Assembly (NCBI GenBank): GCA_030620095.1
Contig: JAUTXW010002188.1
Location: 344,409-408,408 of the forward strand
Source: Kuschelorhynchus macadamiae
Lineage: Eukaryota > Arthropoda > Insecta > Coleoptera > Curculionidae
Length of the DNA: 64,000 nt
Direction of reading: 5' to 3'
Shown: positions 47,329-58,900 of the stretch, piece by piece
How positions within the stretch are numbered: the stretch's first letter is position 1
Layout: every line of letters starts with the position of its first letter
Position numbers and translations under genes: made by a program
The notes under the pieces: generated by a model
Databases searched by the model: none
The model's input: the letters and a program-made list of their open reading frames with translations, nothing else
What the model was told of the DNA's origin: nothing

Positions 47329-48247
47329 GGGAATATTCAGGATGTTACTGGAGTGGTCCCATAACAAACATTAAATATATCGGAATGATGCCATACACGT
47401 ATACACGAGCGCGAAAGACAATCTATATCGCGTTCACCATATTGCCAGGAAAAAAGTATGTATGTTAATATGGTGATTCTGGCAAAATTTCATATGCAAT
47501 GGACTCAGGGAGTCTAAAATTTTAACCTAAGTTTAGGCCTTATAACTTGAAACTTTCTATAAAGAAAACTAACAAGGATGAAATAAAAAAATAAAAATTA
47601 CTAAATCAATATAATAAACAACAAAAAGTAAACAATAATATTTTATTCCCACGTATGTAGGTACTCATTATATAAATGTCTGTTTATGATTAAGTTATTA
47701 AGAATTAGTTTGAAGATGACTTCATAAAGTCAAATTTTCAATGTGGAATAAAATATCAAATTTTTACTTTTTAGTGTTTTTTTTAAGTCCGTTCTATTTT
47801 TTTATATAAAAAATTCTGTTTGGATAACAACGCTTTCTGAAGTAGATATTGTGAAGTAACTCCCCAGAAGCGAATCCCATACCCTGTGTCTATGAAGTCA
47901 AAACCAAACTTATTCTTAATTACCTAATCACAAAAATATATTTATGTAATGAGTGTTTTGTTTTACTATCTCTATTCTTTGGTGACTAAAATTTTCCAGA
48001 TGGAATATAATATTATTTTCCAATTTTAGGTGCATTTTTTGAAGTCGGTTTTATTTTTTTATACGTTTTTTTATTTCATCCATTTCTATTTATATGAGTT
48101 TTATTTTTCATATTTAACAAATAATCTATGTAAATTCCTGATAAAATGGTGAACGCTTTTTTACCATGAATAAATATTTAAATAGCGTTACACTTTTTTA
48201 CAATACGCTAGCTGTGGGACCACTCGGGCAATATTCCGGATATTCCC
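47329..48247. mobile_element. MITE-like element with about 36-bp inverted ends
   Basis: The left end GGGAATATTCAGGATGTTAC and the following TGGAGTGGTCCCATA match the reverse complement of the right end (GGGAATATCCGGAATATTGC and CCGAGTGGTCCCACA). The 0.9-kb interior is AT-rich, with no transposase. It is a non-autonomous DNA transposon by shape; the superfamily is unclear. Confidence 0.6.
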
Positions 48248-49279
48248 GGAAAAGTTCATCGAAATTGTTGAAACCATCGCAGAGTAATCGTTGTACATAC
48301 ATAAAAAAATGCATAGGGTGAAATTGATAACCTCCTTTTTTGAAGTCTGTTAAAAGTTGCATTAATATTTGTGACATGGCAAGCTAAACAAAATAAAGGA
48401 AATGCCTGTAGATCCACCATTTTTTGTCCAATTGTAAATATTTAAAAACTGACATTCATAGAATTTAAAGTTTTATCGGAATGTAAAAATGCATAGATGG
48501 CATAATTTCTGATATATTTATAACATGTGTAAGATAAAGCTGGAATATACATCCACAATTAAGCATTTAGTTTGATCATTTTTTTTGAAATTATATGGGC
48601 TCATTATTTAAATATAATATGTAGTTTTTTTTTCGTTTTCTTTTGAAAATTCAAATAGCGTAAGTTCACCAGTCCTGGTTATTTTTTGAAGTAGTGCCAT
48701 ATCTATTTCATTCATTTCTTTTTTTTTAAATAAGTGTAAATGTTTTTGAAAGAAATTAGGAATTTTCTTTATTTTTAGTATGCCCAAGGATGACCATTAT
48801 GTAATAAGATCACCAACAAGATCTAAGCTCTAGAAAGTAAGAAAATGATATCATCTTGGACTGTGTCATTGGTTAAAATCTGGCCTTCTTACCAACTACA
48901 CCGATTCAGTTATTGCCAGGGGTGAGGCAAGTGAAAACAACCCCTTTGTGAGTTGAGAAAACTGATTACATCATAAGAAGATAATATTTGCTGTATTGTG
49001 TTTAAAATAAAATTTATGTTTAATATAATCTTAGATTTAGATTTATTCTGAAAATAAGCTATATAAGGACTCATTCACCATTTTGGACTTATTTATGAAT
49101 AGACTTTTACTTCTTAAAACTTTTTATTTCTTTAAATTTTTTATTACTTTATTTCCTAGCCGTAATAGTACACTCCAATAATCTATGCTAATTTAATTAA
49201 AATTTGGATGATTAATTGATGTAATTGAATAAATTAGTTTTTATATTAAGAATCAGTTTAAAATTATCCAAAAACCATT
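48248..49279. other. Non-coding AT-rich stretch
   Basis: No gene or repeat family is recognised. Confidence 0.4.
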
Positions 49280-49640
49280 TAACCTTATTTATGTCCTTAA
49301 TTAATAAATCCTACACTTCTTCCCATATATTACTGGGGAAAATCAAAATGGAGTCATCAGCATAGGCAACCACTTTACCCCCTTATGCCAAGAATACAAA
49401 GAGTGTTGATATATATGTTTAAAAGCACAGGACACAGCACTGTACCTTATGGTACTCCAATTTTGATTTCTTTAACCTGACTCAAATCTCCTACTTTAAC
49501 ATAATTAGATACATTTTGAAAACATTCAACATGGATCCTCCACATCATATAGCTATCCACAACGTCCAGTAGCATAGCCTGAAGGATTGTGTCAAATGCC
49601 TCACAATAATTAGAAACTTACACAGATGTATAACTTTTAC
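49280..49640 (-). pseudogene. LINE reverse transcriptase palm fragment
   Basis: The minus strand carries YCEAFDTILQAMLLDVV (the box A region with its first Asp), then VPYGTVLCPVLLNIYIN (normally VPQGTVLGP), then after a frame change VVAYADDSILIFP with an intact YADD box. It covers about 120 codons of the palm only. Substitutions in the box before the catalytic site and the frame change show it is dead. Confidence 0.7.
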
Positions 49641-50341
49641 AAATATTTGTGATTAAATACACAAAATGATTTAAAGTATATAATTTTTTAAAATATAGCT
49701 ATTATTATTACATCCAGGGTTAGGCTAACTCCAGACTGGGCTCAGAAAAAATTCATACAAACTCTCTACATAAACTTAATTAAAGTTATCATAGCAAAAA
49801 TACAGTTGTCTGTATTTTAAAAACAAGACAATCTATCTTGTTAATCTTTTCAGAATTTGAAAAAACACCCAGTATACATAGAAAATAATGGATTAAAAAT
49901 CTGCAACTTCTGCGTTTACCAATTTTTTTCTACCCCTTTCAACAAAAGAGTTAAATGGAGGTTTAATTTATGATCAATCAAAATTCGTATGCAATCATAA
50001 AACGATTACTTCATTTTGAAGTATTCAAGATTTTTGTATAATTATATAATATGATTTGTTCTTAAATTCCAATGGCATTTGGTTATATATCCTTGGCACA
50101 ATTTTGACAAATAATGACATTATGCCAAAGTTAGTTAAATAAGATATTGTTTAAACTAGATTTTTCTCAATTAAAAATTATTTTGCTTAGTCGGACATTA
50201 AACAAAGCACTACAGGTATTATAAGGGATAATGCTTTTAGTCAATGTCTATCCCTCTTGAAACACTGTCTCAACCTTAGGTATTATTAGCCTTATAATAT
50301 GATACCTTATATGTACAGCTGATAATTGTGATATGCCGGAA

Positions 50342-50421
<80 letters not shown>

Positions 50422-52079
50422 TATTGTAGGATACCTTTTTACTGGTTTGGAACTATTTATTTAGAAAACTTAACATTTACTTGAATAAAGATTCTAAAAG
50501 ATACACCATAATTTTTTTTAACAATACGCAGTCTTATAAGTTTGGTGGCCAGTTCCCAACATATGGTAAAGTCAACGATAAAATATTTTTAGGAAATTCT
50601 ATAAGATTAGGCTATAAAAGTTTGTATTTTAAAAGTTAATTGATAAAATAATTTACAAGATCTAAACTACTTTATACCAGTTAATAAACCTAAGAATCTG
50701 AAAGCATGAAATTAATTGAGAATATCTTCGGAAGACTCTTGTCATTTATAATTATATCATGTACCTAACTTTTTCCTAAACCATACTTAGATTTAAAAAA
50801 ATATTGAAGGCGTGATGTGCGATATCTGGCATACTTACTAAAATAACTTATTACTGAATTGTGTATACCAACTCGAGAAAATATATAAATAGGCCACAGT
50901 TAATATTTTTAAAATATGGGGAAAAATTATTCATATTTCTAAACTTTGGCTATATATCTTTAATCAATATACAAAATGTGTGATACACTTTACAGCAATA
51001 AAAAAATTTATTCAACATAGAATTAAAAATAAAGTTGACACTACATTTATCATATGGTGCATCTTTTTTAATTCTCAAACTACACACTTTCTCAGCAACA
51101 GTAATTATAAATGAACCACTTTATGTGACAAGCATATTCAGTAAATTTAAAGGTGCAGAATTTGAAGCTTCCATATAATAAAGAGGGCCAATTATTACAT
51201 TGATGGAATGGGCTATAATTGGGGCTATATGACACTCGGATCAATACACGTAACTAAAGTCTTTTCTTTCTTCCTATGCAATCAGGGCAACAAAGAGTAC
51301 TGAAGTATGACTATAATATACACGTCACTAATATCTCCAATGCACATATGAGCAGAACTAACTTCCTAAGCCTTGTCTACGATACCTATATGAAACATAG
51401 AGAAGACTTGCATTGGTCCTAAAACAAATTACAATTAATAAAGTACCTGCATGAATAACAAGCCTAGGCAAAATCATTAACAATCTTATAAAACACTAAT
51501 CAATATGTGACTGATAAAAACTGATTTTTAGATAGGTATTTGCTTAGCAACAGGATAAAAAATTAAACACTAAAAAAAGTTGAAATTGTGTGTCTCAAAA
51601 ACAAATTAGTTAAAAGATATATGTTCAAGCTTCAAGGCTTTTGTGGATTTTTATATGATCTTTTGAGTAAAACTTTATTTTATCTTTAGGTAGGGAACAA
51701 CATCCACATTAATAACAGATGGGGACTCAATCCTATATAGTAACAAATAAGATTAACTTACATACCCAGTTTAAAAGTAGAAGGTTTAAAATCATCTGAA
51801 TGCAAACAAGTAATAACCTCTTCCTGGGCATTCCAACAATTTTTTTTTCAATATTCAATCTCCATTATTCCATTAAATAGAAATTATCCTGTGACAAACA
51901 AATACTTTATAATAAACAAAAAAAAACAGTCAAAATATTTTCACTTCAAAGTTAGAATGCGGGCAAATACGCTAACATCATTTTTTCATGGTGTGGTTTT
52001 GATTAACAATGAATAAACAATATATTTATTTTTATCAATAAAACTTGACAACACAGCAGGCCCATTTAAAGAATTTTTA
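49641..52079. other. Non-coding AT-rich stretch
   Basis: No genes are recognised. Contains a (TA)n array at 50344-50417. Confidence 0.4.
50344..50417. repeat. (TA)n microsatellite
   Basis: About 37 uninterrupted TA units. Confidence 0.95.
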
Positions 52080-52500
52080 GTCAGTAGCGTAGCTCGCCAA
52101 TTCGCTATTTAAAGTGTCGGGCTAGCGCCGCATTCCGCACATTCCAATCTGTCGGGATTTCGACTGTTAGGGCCAGTGAAGTTTCGGTCCACTAACTGTT
52201 TGGGCCGGTGTAGTTTAGGGGAAAATACGCACTACCACTCTGGTAATACCTGGGAGTATTCTTCCGAAGCCGACATTCCTACAACAGCGCATTCTGACGC
52301 ATAAGAGTTTAGCGAAATATTCCAGATGCCTGCCGCGAGATCCAAGCCCGTACGCATATTCAGTAACAGCAGACGCGCTAGACGATCGGCTTGTGTTCGG
52401 CTCTGATTGGCTACACTATCTAGGCGTGTAGTAATGGCAGACGCTCTAGAGCTAGCACGGCTGCTGTTACTAAACACTTGCCGTGCACGCGAGAGGTGCG
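52080..52500. other. GC-richer, CpG-containing island
   Basis: This 420-bp stretch is clearly richer in G and C, with many CG dinucleotides, than its surroundings. It includes the right copy of the long-distance inverted repeat at 52140-52227. The minus-strand open frame here (52232-52477, 81 aa) has no known motif; it may be coding or simply a consequence of composition. A promoter or the end of a mobile element are both possible. Confidence 0.4.
52140..52227 (-). repeat. Long-distance inverted repeat, right copy
   Basis: Reverse partner of 44914-45001; shares TGTCGGGATTTCGACTGTT. Confidence 0.6.
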
Positions 52501-53494
52501 CATTTTTTTTTTAATTTGGTGTACACGTTACGCTTAAATACTATTAAAAACCTAATATTTAGTTTTTTTAATATGCTTTTTTTAATGCCTACAAATTGGT
52601 TATGCCTGTATCGATTTATTTAAAATTTAGAGCACAAACAGGCTGGATCGATGACTCTGGGTTTTGGGTTTAGTTTTAGTTGTAATAATTTTTAGGAGTT
52701 TTTTTAGTTCATTTTTATGCGAGTTTTTGAACGTTATTATTACACAAGGGCAATCAGGAAGAAATGGGTCTGCAGAGGTAGATTTACTACCTGGTATATA
52801 TTTTTTTTACAATGATAATTAATTCTGCTGAGCTATTTATATTTGTTGTTTTTTCTTTGCTTTTGCAACATTAGTTCTTGTTTTCCTGTAGCATTTATAA
52901 ATTATATAACACGTTTCGTCCTTGTTTATTACCGGTGTTCAACCATGTTTTTCAACCATGTTTTTTTCTTTTAGGTTTCTAGCTCGCTTATCCACTTCTG
53001 CTGAAACAAATAGGTATTCTACATAAACTGTACAGGGTTCTCCAAAATCTAAGGGATAACATTGAATTTCAAAAACCGTAAGAGATGCAAAGTTGTTCGA
53101 ATTAGACCAAACCTGCGAAATTCAACGCTGAATTAATATGTCGTTGATTCCGACAGGGATTTCCGACATTTCGAAAAAGAAAAAATTAACAAACTAAAAT
53201 AATTTGGTCGATATATTTGTTAAAAATGAGTACTATGAAATACTGGGGTATTTTATTATTAACAACAATACATACCTAACAAGCCAACAACAAAAACTGC
53301 GTGAAATTCCGAACTTTTTTAATAATTTAACTTGTGTTTAATAAATTTGTAAGAATAAATATATTTGTTGCTGAATATTAAACATATCAAATTTTAAGTC
53401 TTTTAATCAAATAAAAGGTCTGAAAACTGCAAATTACAATCAAAAACTAAACTGCTGTGCTGGCTATATATAGTGCATCATTTTTTTAAAAAGA
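52501..53494. other. Non-coding AT-rich stretch
   Basis: TACAGGGTTCTCC near 53031 resembles the end of a mariner-type element, but no partner end was found. Confidence 0.4.
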
Positions 53495-54090
53495 GACCTA
53501 TTTTCGACCTTCCTTGTATTTTGGAAAAATTCAAAATAGCCAATCGATGTATTTTTTCTTGTAGAATCCAAAAATGTCATCGAAAAAATATTTGAACCAG
53601 AAACAAAAGAGTTACGCTATGCATCAGGTGTTTTTTAAATGGAATGTATGTTTTTTATACGATTTTTGGAGAGTGATTTTTTTTATGTCCGTTCTAATTA
53701 AAAGATTTGATTTTGCGATAGCTGTTTATATTACATTTTAATGTTTTACAAACTAAAATTTTAGCTTCACCTGTTTAAAATATACGATAGATTGGTATAG
53801 GTGATCAAGGTAAAATGACGTTTGAATGCTTTGTCAATAAAAATTGAGATTATTTTAATTACTGTCGAAGTCTTCACCTAAAAAATATATATTTGACTCT
53901 GATCGAAATGAAATACTCTTTGGACGAGAGACTACAGATTGTTATGCTATTTTACAAGTGCCAAGAAAATGCAAGAGAAGCAAGAAGAAGATTTATTGCA
54001 AATTTTCATAGAAATATATCCATCAATACAATTCTAAGGATAAAAAACCTATTTGAGGAAAATAAAACTTTACATGATAGAAAAAGAAAT
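53495..54090 (+). repeat. Left inverted arm, includes a copy of the transposase N-terminus
   Basis: Reverse complement of 55029-55627 with few differences. It includes a second copy of the first 66 codons of the transposase, in opposite orientation. Confidence 0.85.
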
Positions 54091-54111
54091 TCAATAAAAA
54101 ATAATTATTAA
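53893..54111 (+). pseudogene. Duplicated transposase N-terminus in the left arm
   Basis: This 72-residue open frame starts exactly like the transposase at 54129-55226 and is the same for 66 residues (MTLIEMKYSLDERLQ to DRKRN). It then diverges at the arm boundary and stops after six unrelated residues. If expressed, it would give the N-terminal helix-turn-helix DNA-binding part alone, which could compete with the full enzyme for the ends; that role is only a guess. Same upstream sequence as the real gene, so any promoter in the arm is shared. Confidence 0.75.
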
Positions 54112-54128
54112 ATAATAAAATAAAACTA

Positions 54129-55226
54129 CTAATAACATAAGTTTTCAATGTGACCGCCGTTTTTCTCGAAACAACATCGATAACCCCTTTGTAGCCTTTC
54201 TAAACTTGCTGTTACAATATGATTTTCCTGGTTAAGGCGGTTTATTTCATCGACAATTTTTCCCATGATCTCTTGAATATTTTCGTTTCGTTGTCTGTAT
54301 AGGACGTTCTTCAAATGGCCCCAAAGAAATGTATCCAAAACTGAGAAGTCGGGGCTATTGGGCGGCCAAGCATATGTTCCATTTCGCCCTATCCATTCGT
54401 TATGGCGCCGATTTAAAAATTGAACCACATCATGCACGGCATGAGGAGGCGCCCCATCATGTTGCCAAATTAAATTCTGATATTCTGCCAATGGTAAGTC
54501 TTCCAAAAAATTTTCAATTTCGTTTTCTAAAAACTCATAATATCTGTGCCCATTTAAAGTCCCGTTAAAAAATATTGGTCCCAAAATTTTATTGTTTTTT
54601 ATCCCACACCAAACATGAATAGAATTCCTCCCTTGAAATTTAATAGTCTGGAACTTTTTTGGATTTTCAACGGCCCAGTGGTGACTCTTATGTCTATTGA
54701 ATACTCCCGATGTTGTGAAAGTAGCTTCGTCGGTCCACACAATATTTTTGAATAAATCAGGGTCTCCGTTCTCTTGCCGAATTACCATTTGAGAAACAAA
54801 TTGGAAGCGAAGTTCTTTTTGTGCCGGTGTTAGGTGCTGAAGTGGAAGGATACGAAAAGGCCTAAATTTATGAATTTTCAGAGTCCTGTGAACAGTCCCT
54901 CGGGTAACTCTTCTGCGCCTTACACCGCCCCCGTACTGAACTTCCCGAACTGCATCCGAAATAGATTTGGTTGGATTAACTTGAAAATAATTTATAATGG
55001 CCTGGTCTCGATTTCTTCTCCTTTGTATATTTCTTTTTCTATCATGTAAAGTTTTATTTTCCTCAAATAGGTTTTTTATCCTTAGAATTGTATTGATGGA
55101 TATATTTCTATGAAAATTTGCAATAAATCTTCTTCTTGCTTCTCTTGCATTTTCTTGGCACTTGTAAAATAGCATAACAATCTGTAGTCTCTCGTCCAAA
55201 GAGTATTTCATTTCGATCAGAGTCAA
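54129..55226 (-). CDS. Intact mariner-type transposase, DD40D spacing
   Basis: A 365-residue transposase without breaks. Residues 1-66 include an N-terminal helix-turn-helix of the DUF4817 kind (DERLQIVMLFYKCQENAREA), followed by a basic linker and a second HTH near residues 75-125. The catalytic core has WTDEATFT (first Asp), WQHDGAPPH (second Asp) and SPDFSVLDTFLWG, where the third Asp is 40 residues after the second. It is related to, but clearly distinct from, the DD41D copy at 7521-8584. The start at 55226 is the first ATG; the one six codons in (MKYSL) is an alternative. The first 66 codons lie in the right inverted arm and are duplicated in the left one. Confidence 0.9.
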   Translation of the reverse strand: MTLIEMKYSLDERLQIVMLFYKCQENAREARRRFIANFHRNISINTILRIKNLFEENKTLHDRKRNIQRRRNRDQAIINYFQVNPTKSISDAVREVQYGGGVRRRRVTRGTVHRTLKIHKFRPFRILPLQHLTPAQKELRFQFVSQMVIRQENGDPDLFKNIVWTDEATFTTSGVFNRHKSHHWAVENPKKFQTIKFQGRNSIHVWCGIKNNKILGPIFFNGTLNGHRYYEFLENEIENFLEDLPLAEYQNLIWQHDGAPPHAVHDVVQFLNRRHNEWIGRNGTYAWPPNSPDFSVLDTFLWGHLKNVLYRQRNENIQEIMGKIVDEINRLNQENHIVTASLERLQRGYRCCFEKNGGHIENLCY

Positions 55227-55627
55227 ATATATATTTTTTAGGTGAAGACTTCGACAATAATTAAAATAATGTCAATTTTTATTGACAAAGCATTCAAACG
55301 TCATTTTACCTTGATCACCTATACCAACCTATCGTATATTTTAAACAGGTGAAGCTAAAATTTTAGTTTGTAAAACATTAAAATGTAATATAAACAGCTA
55401 TCGCAAAATCAAATCTTTTAATCAGAACGGACATAAAAAAAATCACTCTTTCCAAAAATCGTATAAAAAACGATACATTCCATTTAAAAAACACCTGATG
55501 CATAGCGTAACTCTTTTGTTTCTGGTTCAAATATTTTTTCGATGATATTTTTGGATTCTACAAGAAAAAATACATCGATTGGCTATTTTGAATTTTTCCA
55601 AAATACAAGGAAGGTCGAAAATAGGTC
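55029..55627 (-). repeat. Right inverted arm, includes the transposase start
   Basis: Reverse complement of 53495-54090. It holds the upstream region and the first 66 codons of the transposase; the outer boundary of the match is GGTCGAAAATAGGTC. Confidence 0.85.
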
Positions 55628-55659
55628 CCTGTTCAGTCATCGCTGGAACACCCTGTACT

Positions 55660-57420
55660 TAGGTGAAATTTTAGACTGATTTTTATACATTTTCTTTCTT
55701 TTATGTAAATTAATGAATATTGTGTTGGCCATGTTGAAAATCTATTTGTAAATTAATTTCTTTTAGGGTCGCACGCGATGACATTATAAATATTTTCGCT
55801 TTTTGAATACCCCCTTCCTAACAAGACAATTTTTCCGACGTCCCTGTCTAGTCTACCTAGATTTATTATTCTATTTTAACAATCGTTGACCCAAATGATG
55901 TAATGGTCATGCACTCACACATATAGTGTATCTGAAATTCTTCTTTGTGAATTCGACATACGCTTGTTAAAATAAACTGAAAAATTAAGGTTCATATTTA
56001 AAAAAATTAAGTTGATGATGAGACCTCGAGAACAAAACGTCATATTTTAAATCCTAATACGTTATCTTGTAAAAGAGGAAAAGTGACTTTAAAGATTTAA
56101 AATTTATTTTGTAATTTCTTTCCAAATGCACCTTGAGAAGGATAGAAAGAAAATGCTGATTTCGTTTTTTTGCGGATATCTTCGGAAGTCAGAATTTTCG
56201 AATTTTATCAACGGAAAATTATTTATTCGACAAACAACAACAAACGCTGAAACTTTACCATAATTTAACCAACCTAGTATCTCTTTACGGTTTTATAGAT
56301 AACATTAGTTCTGTTCTAGTGAATTTGCAACACCCTGTATGCTATGTAAAAACTCATTTAAACATAAATTGTAATCTAATCTAAGAATAAAGCAACCTAA
56401 TAAATATAAAAGCCGGATGCCTTATGTGTATTTACTATTTCAAACCTTTTCTTTCAAATGCGAATAATTAGGATAACGAACTAAAGAATTAATAAATTAT
56501 TAAGAAAAGCCTGTTTATTTTTTGGTTTACTCTGTATGTGATCAACATAAATTTATTAATTTGGCATAAAAATGAATATTTGAAAATCAATCAAAATTGA
56601 AATTTAAATGGAGCATATTGTTAATTTTATTTTTTTCTCTACCCTGTATATTATCAACATGAAAATAGTCGATCATCTTCAAAATTAAGTACCTAGTTAG
56701 GTACAATCCCCAAAAAATAAGTCAAGTTGTATTATTAGCCTATAATTTTGGGATATCCTGATAAATTTTAAAATACTATACTGAATATTAATTTAATATC
56801 AAAATCATGTAAATTGAAAGCAAATATCTGGAAGTAATTCAGAGTAATTGTAATTTTAAACATAGTAACCTATTATAGCTATATTTAAGCCACCCTCTGC
56901 ACTATGTACAAACTACAAACATAAAACTATTATATTTTCAAAGTAACCTCGTACGTGATCAACTATCAAATAGCAATTACAGCATGGTAATTCGTAATAG
57001 GTACTACTCTACTAATCTTGATAAATTAGAACATTTCAGTTGACGAACAGTATAAACTAAAAATAGGCAGTACGAAAATGTAACATAATTTTGGTATATG
57101 TACCATGCATTTGCATTTGTTTATTTAAGTATATTTTTTAATTTGGTCCTTTCCTTTTATTTCCGTATGAATAAGTGTAATTAAAAAAAGGTCATACTGA
57201 AAAGTTTTATCGTATCGAGCGTTTATATATTGGGTTTAACATACAAACAAATTAAGTAATTTTATTTAGATTAATCGATTATTATAATTTAAACACCTCC
57301 AGCTTTGCAAACTTGCCAGTGGAATTCGGATAGGCACTGAGTGCCACTGCTCACTAATTTATATCCATACTTTCCTATGCTCCTAGTTTGGCAAAGCTAT
57401 AAATTATCTTATTCTTATTT
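55660..57420. other. Non-coding AT-rich stretch with a recurring short motif
   Basis: A motif like CCCTGTATNNTATCAACATAAA appears in varied form near 56333, 56530, 56643, 56892 and 56947. AGCTTTGCAAACTT at 57301 and AGTTTGGCAAAGCT at 57385 form an imperfect inverted pair. No gene is recognised. Confidence 0.4.
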
Positions 57421-57424
57421 AATA

Positions 57425-57607
57425 CTAAAATAAGTAGTTATAATATGGGAGCGCCTCCTCCTCCTCCTCTTCGTCTCTCTCATGTCCCTCATTCTTAACT
57501 TCCTCCCCTTTTATTCTCATTCGCATCATATTTTTAATTTTTTCTCTTTGTTCTCCCACATTTGATTTTGCATTCTTAAGTCTTATAAATAGGTGCATCA
57601 AGATCAT
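57425..57607 (-). CDS. Possible small acidic-tailed protein, unknown
   Basis: A 60-residue open frame divergent from the RING-finger gene, with 80 bp between the starts. It is rich in Lys, Met and Glu, with a run of seven Glu near its C-terminus, and has no known domain. The Glu run resembles that in the 208-residue protein at 58897-59523. It may be real and share a bidirectional promoter, or a chance frame. Confidence 0.25.
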   Translation of the reverse strand: MILMHLFIRLKNAKSNVGEQREKIKNMMRMRIKGEEVKNEGHERDEEEEEEALPYYNYLF

Positions 57608-57687
57608 TTTAGTATGTTAAGGTACGAGTGACTGTTAAAAGAAAAAAATCTGTTGAATAAATCTATTAATAATAATATTAAAATAAA

Positions 57688-58080
57688 ATGAGTGAATCAG
57701 TTGGAGAAAGAAATCGATCCATTCCGCTTCAGACAATTAGCCTCGAAGAAATTATACCAGGAGTTCAAGAAGAAAATATACCATTAGTTCGAGAAGAAAA
57801 TAATGGGATTGTTTTAAAAAATTTGAATAAAACTGAGAGTGAAGAGAAAAAAGTGTTTTGTGCTATTTGTTTTGAAATAATCGAATATTATGATTCATGT
57901 AGACCAAATACATGTTCCCACATTTTTTGTTTAAAATGTATTTTAAGATGGAATGATGAAAATGGTTGTTCTATAATGGTAAACAATTGTCCTGTATGTC
58001 GCACTAGATATTACTATTTGGTACAAATCTTCAAAGATGTAATTAGACATCATTTTGTTGTAATTTTAAAAAGAGGATAA
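57688..58080 (+). CDS. RING-finger protein, likely E3 ubiquitin ligase
   Basis: A 130-residue protein. The first 55 residues are acidic and without structure signals. Residues 58-104 form a C3HC4 RING finger: Cys58 and Cys61 (CAIC), Cys76 and His78, Cys81 and Cys84 (CLKC), Cys101 and Cys104 (CPVC). A Trp sits before the last pair region (ILRWND). RING proteins of this kind bring ubiquitin-conjugating enzymes to targets, and large DNA viruses of insects use them too. The ATG at 57688 follows an A-rich leader (AAATAAAATG). No intron is evident. It is the first gene of the 57.4-64 kb block of intact genes. The RING call is firm; the target and the cellular or viral origin are unknown. Confidence 0.8.
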   Translation: MSESVGERNRSIPLQTISLEEIIPGVQEENIPLVREENNGIVLKNLNKTESEEKKVFCAICFEIIEYYDSCRPNTCSHIFCLKCILRWNDENGCSIMVNNCPVCRTRYYYLVQIFKDVIRHHFVVILKRG

Positions 58081-58650
58081 TATTTTTTTTATAATTTGTG
58101 TTTGTGAAAACTCTGGTAACAAATAATTTTGTAAAAAAAGTAAATGTAAATATATATATAATAATTGACACACATTTTTTCCTTTTCCTATATTGAAACG
58201 ACAACAATGATCTAACAAGTTTTTTAATACATACTAATTTTCACATTACATAACAAAACAATTGTTATGGGTTGACACAAAAAGTGCCACGCCCTAAAAT
58301 GGCACCACTTTTGCAGATCGAATCTTAAATTTTCTTATGGGAATTTACATGTAAAAATGACGGTTTTGATTGTCGGACCGGCATAGCCTAATCTACTACT
58401 TTTTAATTATACTAATAATATTAATATAATTTGCATCAAGTAAGAGAAAACTCAATTGAATACAGAAACAAGCGTTAACAAAATGTTATGCTAATATATG
58501 AGTGCTTCTAGTGGCAGTAGACATAATCGACACTTTTTTACATATGATTAACTATTTCATTTACAAATACAGTGTCAGATGTTAGAATAAAAAGAAGTAT
58601 TTTGCATATAGCACTGAAAATATATAACCGCTTATAGTAACATTTGACAT
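58081..58650. other. Intergenic, 3' side of the RING gene
   Basis: AT-rich, with no motif beyond possible polyadenylation signals. Confidence 0.4.
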
Positions 58651-58654
58651 TTTT

Positions 58655-58900
58655 AAATTAATATTCTTGACGTATTCTTATTATCTTTACAATTTAAGTT
58701 TAAAATTAATATTTTTGACATTATCTATCCATTACGTTTATAACCTATATTTAAAATTAATATTGTTAAACTAATCTACCCATCACATTTACAAACTATG
58801 TTTAATATTAAACCTAACCTAACCTAACCTAACCTATATTTAAAATTAATATTGTTAAACTAATCTACCCATCACATTTACAAACTATGTTTAATATTAA
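58655..58900. repeat. Minisatellite interspersed with CCTAA telomere units
   Basis: A unit containing TTTAAAATTAATATT(G/T)TT and ATCTACCCATCACATTTACA occurs in four diverged to identical copies. The two at 58746-58810 and 58837-58901 are practically identical, 91 bp apart. Between them are five CCTAA units at 58811-58836. The last copy reaches the stop codon of the minus-strand gene at 58897. Confidence 0.8.

Larger units (their letters stand above)
53495..55627 (-). mobile_element. IS630/Tc1/mariner-type transposon with 0.6-kb inverted repeats and intact transposase
   Basis: 53495-54090 is the near-perfect reverse complement of 55029-55627. Between and partly within these arms lies one complete transposase gene on the minus strand. 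The right arm may extend to a typical end CACCCTGTA at 55649-55657, but the left side lacks a counterpart, so the left tip is lost or replaced. The high similarity of the arms and the open gene point to recent activity or recent arm duplication. Confidence 0.8.

Noticed and set aside
52232..52477. An 81-residue minus-strand frame in the GC-rich island
   Set aside because: No motif, and the composition alone can keep the frame open. Left as a remark in the island entry.
53025..53100. TACAGGGTTCTCC as the left end of the transposon at 53495-55627
   Set aside because: Its sequence does not match the right end (CGCTGGAACACCCTGTA), and the inverted arm starts only at 53495.
54329..55049. Two plus-strand frames of 79 and 71 residues
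   Set aside because: They are antisense shadows of the intact transposase gene.
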